DNA of 7,863 nucleotides from Chloroflexota bacterium (GTDB taxonomy: Bacteria; Chloroflexota; Anaerolineae; B4-G1; SLSP01): NCBI GenBank assembly GCA_009908585.1, contig JAAAOZ010000105.1, positions 1 through 7,863 on the forward strand. The letters run 5' to 3'. How positions within the stretch are numbered: position 1 is the first letter of the stretch; the number at the start of each line of letters is the position of its first letter. This document shows positions 4,891 to 7,863 of the stretch, piece after piece. The translations under genes were made by a program, and so were the position numbers. Below the pieces are notes generated by a model. That model was given only the letters and a program-made list of their open reading frames with translations. It was not told the DNA's origin and made no database searches.

Positions 4891-5967
4891 ATGATGCAAC
4901 AAGCAACTGTGTCCCCGCAGCAAGTGCAACATTGGGCCGACGAGGAGGCGTTGGATGCCGTGGGCATCGCTCCCGTCGGCCCAACGCCTAGGTGGGAGGC
5001 CTACCGCGCCTGGGTGGCGCAGGGCTACGCCGGCGGGATGTCCTACCTGGCCCGCGCGGATGCTGTTGCGCGCCGCGCCGACCCGCGCGAGATTTTGCCG
5101 GAGGCGCGATCGATGTTGGTCGTGGCGGCCTCCTACGCTGGGCCGCCTCCGCCGGCGTTGCCGCCGCTTCATGGGCGCGTCTCCCGCTATGCGTGGGGAA
5201 TGGAAGATTATCATCGTTGGGTATTGCGCCGCCTTGAGGCGCTCATCGGGCGGATCCGCGCGGCGGTGGGGCCATTTCCCTATCGCTGCTACGTCGATAC
5301 CGGCCCCGTATTGGAGCGCGCCTGGGCCGAGGTCGCCGGCCTGGGATGGATCGGCAAAAACACGAATCTCATCCATTCGGATCTGGGGTCTTTCATCTTC
5401 TTGGGCGTGGCGCCGTTGGGCATCGAGTTGCCGCCGACGCCGCCGTCTTCGGATTTGCCGGATTGCGGCGCGTGCACGCGCTGCATCGAGGCCTGCCCGA
5501 CCGGCGCGATTATCGAACCGCACGTGGTCGATGCGCGACGGTGTCTCTCGTATCTCACCATCGAGCATCGCGGCCCCATCCCGACCGAACTGCGTCCCTT
5601 GATGGGAGATCGCGTCTTTGGCTGCGACATCTGCCAAGAAGTCTGCCCGTGGAATCGCCGCCCGCTCGCCCGCCACGCCGATGCGCCGACGCCGGCCCAC
5701 GCGACGCTGGCGCTGTCGCCGTTGCTCGATCTGGATCAGACGGCCTTCCGCGCGCGCTTTCGCGCCACGCCGATCTGGCGGGCGACGCCGGACGGACTGG
5801 CGCGGAACGCGGCCATCGTCCTGGGAAATCTGGGCGATCCCGCCGCGCGGCCCGCGTTGGAACGCGCCGCTGCATCGCATCCCAGTGCGATGGTGCGCGA
5901 GCACGCGGGCTGGGGATTGGCTACCCTTGCGAAGGGTGCGCAAGTGACCTCAAACAGTTCGTATTAA
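4891..5967 (+). CDS. queG: Epoxyqueuosine reductase
   Basis: QueG catalyses the last step of queuosine synthesis, reducing epoxyqueuosine at position 34 of tRNAs with GUN anticodons (Tyr, His, Asn, Asp), using cobalamin and two [4Fe-4S] clusters. The product has 358 residues, normal for the cytoplasmic enzyme. The N-terminal cobalamin-binding half includes RYAWGMEDYH (99-108), YVDTGPVLERAWAEVAGLGWIGKN (134-157; Asp136 matches the proposed catalytic acid) and GSFIFLG (166-172). The ferredoxin-like part has CGACTRCIEACPTGAI (192-207) and CDICQEVCPWN (245-255), with Cys192, 195, 198, 202, 218, 245, 248 and 252 as likely ligands. Residues about 300-348 are HEAT-like helices. Two adjacent ATG codons (4891, 4894) are possible; the first has GGGG at suitable spacing. 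The last codons lie in a short inverted repeat, so the tail AKGAQVTSNSSY is probably not conserved. It stands alone and converges on the next gene. Confidence 0.95.
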   Translation: MMQQATVSPQQVQHWADEEALDAVGIAPVGPTPRWEAYRAWVAQGYAGGMSYLARADAVARRADPREILPEARSMLVVAASYAGPPPPALPPLHGRVSRYAWGMEDYHRWVLRRLEALIGRIRAAVGPFPYRCYVDTGPVLERAWAEVAGLGWIGKNTNLIHSDLGSFIFLGVAPLGIELPPTPPSSDLPDCGACTRCIEACPTGAIIEPHVVDARRCLSYLTIEHRGPIPTELRPLMGDRVFGCDICQEVCPWNRRPLARHADAPTPAHATLALSPLLDLDQTAFRARFRATPIWRATPDGLARNAAIVLGNLGDPAARPALERAAASHPSAMVREHAGWGLATLAKGAQVTSNSSY

Positions 5968-6032
5968 GTGCAGCGAGCAGGTTAGGCTGTTGACTAAAGT
6001 TCTTGTGAACCTTCGCAAGGGTTAATTTCCCC
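5912..6032. repeat. Inverted repeat overlapping the 3' end of queG
   Basis: ACCCTTGCGAAGG (5923-5935) is perfectly complementary to CCTTCGCAAGGGT (6010-6022). Further out, GGGGA (5912-5916) matches TCCCC (6028-6032). Each arm is itself nearly palindromic (ACCCTT-GCG-AAGGGT and AACCTT-CGC-AAGGGTT). The left arm lies within the last codons of queG and the right arm in the gap. This looks like a small palindromic element whose insertion or spread supplied the queG stop codon. Confidence 0.55.
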
Positions 6033-6073
6033 AAGAAAAAACGGCGGATGGGAGATTATCCCGTCCGCCGTTT
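6033..6073 (-). terminator. Strong rho-independent terminator between convergent genes
   Basis: AAACGGCGGA (6039-6048) pairs perfectly with TCCGCCGTTT (6064-6073). The stem continues through a G-T and three G-C pairs (GGG with CCC), for about 15 pairs with a small loop. Read on the minus strand, the hairpin is followed by TTTTTTCTT (6041-6033), so it ends the alpha-oxoamine synthase transcript 19 bases after its stop. On the plus strand it also follows queG, with a weaker TTT tail, and may act in both directions. Confidence 0.88.
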
Positions 6074-6091
6074 GACTTGTCTGGGTATGTT

Positions 6092-7270
6092 TTAGATCAC
6101 GTCCAGCGCTTTGCCCACCTGCTCGAAGGTCGCGAGCACCTTCTCCAATTGCTCGTCGGTGTGCGAGGCGATGTAACTCGTGCGGAGCAGCGACATATTC
6201 GGCGGTACGGCGGGCGGTACGACGGCATTGGTGTAGACGCCCGCATCGAAGAGGGCCTTCCAGAACTTGAGCGTTTTGCCGTCGTCCTTGATGATGATGG
6301 GGATGATGGGCGTCTGCGACTGCCCGATGTCGAAGCCCAGTTCGGTGTAGCGGCGGCGCATAAAAGCTCCGATCTCGTTGAGGCGCGCGATGCGCTCCGG
6401 CTCCTCCTGCATCACCTCCAGGGCGGCCATCGCGGCGGCGGTGTTGGCCGGCGGGATGCTCGCGCTGAAGATGAGCGAGCGCGCGTGGTGCTGGATGTAG
6501 TCAATGATGTCGGCATCCCCGGCGATGAAGCCGCCCAGCGAGGCGAAAGATTTGCTGAAGGTGCCCATAATGAGATCGACGCCCTCGGTGACGCCTAACT
6601 CGGCGGCGGTGCCGCGCCCGCCCCCCAGCACGCCGACGGAATGCGCGTCGTCCACCATCAGGCGCGCCCCGTATTTCTGGCAGATGGGGATCATCTCCTC
6701 TAACGGCGCGATATCGCCCCCCATACTGAAGATGCCGTCAACGACGACTAACTTTCCCGCCTCCTCCGGCAACGCGGCGAGCACCCGCCCCAGCGCGTCG
6801 AGGTCGTTGTGGGAGAAGCGTTTCATCGTCCCGAAGGACATCTTGCAGCCATCGATGATGCTGGCGTGATCCTCTTTGTCGGTGATGACGAAATCGTGGC
6901 GCCCGATCAGGGCGGAGATGGTGCCCACGTTGACCTGATAGCCGGTGCTGAAGACGACCGCGGCCTCCTTGCCGACCCAATCCGCCAATTTTCGTTCTAA
7001 TTCCAGATGCATCTCCAAGGTGCCGTTGAGGAAACGGGAGCCGGTGCAGCTGGTGCCGTACTTGGCGATGGCTTCCTCGGCGGCCTTGCGAACCTTGGGA
7101 TGGACCGTCAGCCCCAGGTAGTTATTGGAGCCGATCATGATCAGCCGATGATCGCCGATGAGAGCTTCGGTTCCTTCATTATTAGAAAGTGGGATGAAAT
7201 ATGGATAAAGCCCCGCCTCCCGGGCCTCATCCGCGCGCGTAAATTGATTACATTTTTGAAAAATATCCAT
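6092..7270 (-). CDS. Alpha-oxoamine synthase, serine-palmitoyltransferase-like
   Basis: This PLP-dependent fold-type I enzyme of 392 residues belongs to the family (BioF, KBL, HemA, SPT) that condenses an amino acid with an acyl-CoA and releases CO2. Visible features include GSNNYLGL (47-54), YGTSCTGSRFLNGTLEMHLELE (71-92), STGYQVN (108-114), DHAS (134-137; His135 should stack on PLP), VDGIFSMGGD (177-186), VDDAHSVG (206-213; Asp208 contacts the PLP nitrogen) and the PLP lysine Lys240 in GTFSKSFASLGGF. The SRFLNGTLEMHLELE and TFSKSFASLGGF segments resemble Bacteroidetes serine palmitoyltransferase more than BioF or KBL, which have TLGKA at the lysine. It may start sphingoid-base synthesis; another amino-acid or acyl-CoA pair is possible. 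ATG 7268-7270 is chosen because AAAGGA lies 8 bases upstream; the open frame continues to 7306 without a site. No bioF, kbl or acpP neighbour is seen. It has its own promoter and terminator. Confidence 0.88.
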   Translation of the reverse strand: MDIFQKCNQFTRADEAREAGLYPYFIPLSNNEGTEALIGDHRLIMIGSNNYLGLTVHPKVRKAAEEAIAKYGTSCTGSRFLNGTLEMHLELERKLADWVGKEAAVVFSTGYQVNVGTISALIGRHDFVITDKEDHASIIDGCKMSFGTMKRFSHNDLDALGRVLAALPEEAGKLVVVDGIFSMGGDIAPLEEMIPICQKYGARLMVDDAHSVGVLGGGRGTAAELGVTEGVDLIMGTFSKSFASLGGFIAGDADIIDYIQHHARSLIFSASIPPANTAAAMAALEVMQEEPERIARLNEIGAFMRRRYTELGFDIGQSQTPIIPIIIKDDGKTLKFWKALFDAGVYTNAVVPPAVPPNMSLLRTSYIASHTDEQLEKVLATFEQVGKALDVI

Positions 7271-7431
7271 AAAAGTCATCCTTTCGTAGCTATGATAATG
7301 GCACAAACATGCTCGGCGGATGGGGCAATCTAGGGCGGATAAAAAGAACCTGCTGCTATTGCTCCATCTGCTGAGTTGAATCCGCTGCCTATTGTAAAAA
7401 GTAAAGGGTAGGTGTCAAGACGAGATTTTCT
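7271..7431. other. Gap between nnrD and the oxoamine synthase
   Basis: This is 161 bases without a gene. It holds the synthase promoter (7391-7418), a leader of about 115 nt and the AAAGGA ribosome-binding site near 7279-7284. No riboswitch motif or strong hairpin was recognised in the leader, and no clear terminator for nnrD. Confidence 0.5.
7391..7418 (-). promoter_or_regulatory. Promoter of the oxoamine synthase gene
   Basis: Minus strand: a perfect TTGACA (7413-7418), a 16-base spacer and TACAAT (7391-7396, 5 of 6). It begins only 13 bases after the nnrD stop, so the synthase is transcribed on its own even though nnrD lies just upstream on the same strand. The leader before ATG 7270 would be about 115 nt. 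Confidence 0.7.
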
Positions 7432-7863
7432 TTACCGGGTGACGTTGCGCCACGCCTGGGGGAGGGCGGTAGCGACATCGCGGGCCGCGACGCCGGCGAT
7501 GCTGTGGCAATCCCGTGCGATTTCCCCGGCCAGGCCGTGGAGATAGGCGCCGGTCGCCGCCGCCTCGAAGGCGTCCAGCCCCTGGGCGCGCAAGGCCACG
7601 ATGGCGCCCGCCAGCACGTCGCCCGTCCCCGCCGAACTGAGCGCCGGGTTGGCGAAGGGCAGCAGCGCGGTGCGACCATCGGGCGCGGCGATGATGGTGA
7701 AGGCGCCTTTGAGGACGACGACGTGCTTCCATTCGCTGGCGTACTGCTGCGCGATCTTTACGCGATCCTTCTGGATCTCACCGATGGCCAGATCGGTCAA
7801 GCGCGCCATCTCGCCCGGATGCGGCGTGAGAATCGTCTCCGGCGGACACAACGTCGGCCAGTC
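7432..7863 (-). CDS. nnrD: ADP-dependent NAD(P)H-hydrate dehydratase, C-terminal part
   Basis: The frame is open to the window edge; the last 143 residues are present and the start is missing. It carries the ribokinase-like CARKD fold signatures: ILTPHPGEMARL (11-22), VVVLKG (48-53), the nucleotide-site motif NPALSSAGTGDVLAG (72-86) whose Asp82 is the expected catalytic base, and the late GAYLHGLAGE (105-114). The enzyme uses ADP to dehydrate S-NAD(P)HX, the damaged hydrated form of NAD(P)H, back to NAD(P)H. In many bacteria it is fused behind a NAD(P)H-hydrate epimerase (NnrE) domain; whether that is so here cannot be seen. The C-terminus (ALPQAWRNVTR) is of normal length. The stop TAA is at 7432-7434. 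Confidence 0.93.
   Translation of the reverse strand, partial: DWPTLCPPETILTPHPGEMARLTDLAIGEIQKDRVKIAQQYASEWKHVVVLKGAFTIIAAPDGRTALLPFANPALSSAGTGDVLAGAIVALRAQGLDAFEAAATGAYLHGLAGEIARDCHSIAGVAARDVATALPQAWRNVTR

Noticed and set aside
4870..5943. 357-codon open frame on the minus strand opposite queG
   Set aside because: It is an antisense shadow of GC-rich queG: Arg/Gly/Ala-rich, without recognisable domains, while the plus strand has the full QueG motif set.
6077..6598. 173-codon plus-strand open frame opposite the oxoamine synthase
   Set aside because: It starts next to the terminator, lies antisense to strongly conserved PLP-enzyme motifs and shows no domain.
7271..7306. Upstream starts for the oxoamine synthase (7306 or 7279)
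   Set aside because: The best ribosome-binding site (AAAGGA) is correctly placed only for ATG 7270; it overlaps or is too close to the ATG at 7279.

Overview
The window looks like a chromosomal segment of a moderately GC-rich bacterium with the standard genetic code. It is most likely a Chloroflexota (Anaerolineae/Caldilineae-like) genome. This rests on gene content and style: an acidic Thr/Glu-rich lipoprotein, a serine-palmitoyltransferase-like enzyme, single-gene operons, and intergenic gaps full of short palindromes. The phylum is an inference. No phage, plasmid, transposase or CRISPR signal is visible.

Layout. 1-345 (+) is the C-terminal end of an FAD/NADH-dependent flavin oxidoreductase, followed by a terminator-like hairpin at 431-455. 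741-1164 (-) is a four-gene tRNA cluster, read Ser(UGA), Ser(GCU), Arg(GCG), Arg(GCG), with its own strong sigma70-type promoter at 1225-1252. 1494-2774 (-) is serS, seryl-tRNA synthetase, so the enzyme lies directly upstream of the genes for two of its substrate tRNAs. A 660-base gap (2775-3434) holds the serS promoter, an 18-bp direct repeat, four evenly spaced palindromes and the promoter of the next gene. 3435-4616 (+) is a lipoprotein with an acidic linker and two extracellular domains. A nested inverted-repeat element fills 4667-4842. 4891-5967 (+) is queG, epoxyqueuosine reductase. It converges on an alpha-oxoamine synthase (6092-7270, -) that resembles bacterial serine palmitoyltransferase, and a strong terminator lies between them. 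The right edge (7432-7863, -) is the C-terminal part of an ADP-dependent NAD(P)H-hydrate dehydratase.

How the parts relate. Three elements belong to translation: serS, its tRNA-Ser genes (with tRNA-Arg), and the tRNA-modifying enzyme QueG. The other genes are individual housekeeping or envelope functions: lipid or amino-acid condensation, NAD(P)H repair, and a surface lipoprotein. Most units appear to have their own promoter, and no long operon is seen.

The most unusual points are the duplicated tRNA-Arg with anticodon GCG instead of the usual bacterial ACG, and palindrome-rich elements in every large gap. One of these elements runs into the 3' end of queG and appears to encode its last residues. 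No clearly new multi-gene system was found.
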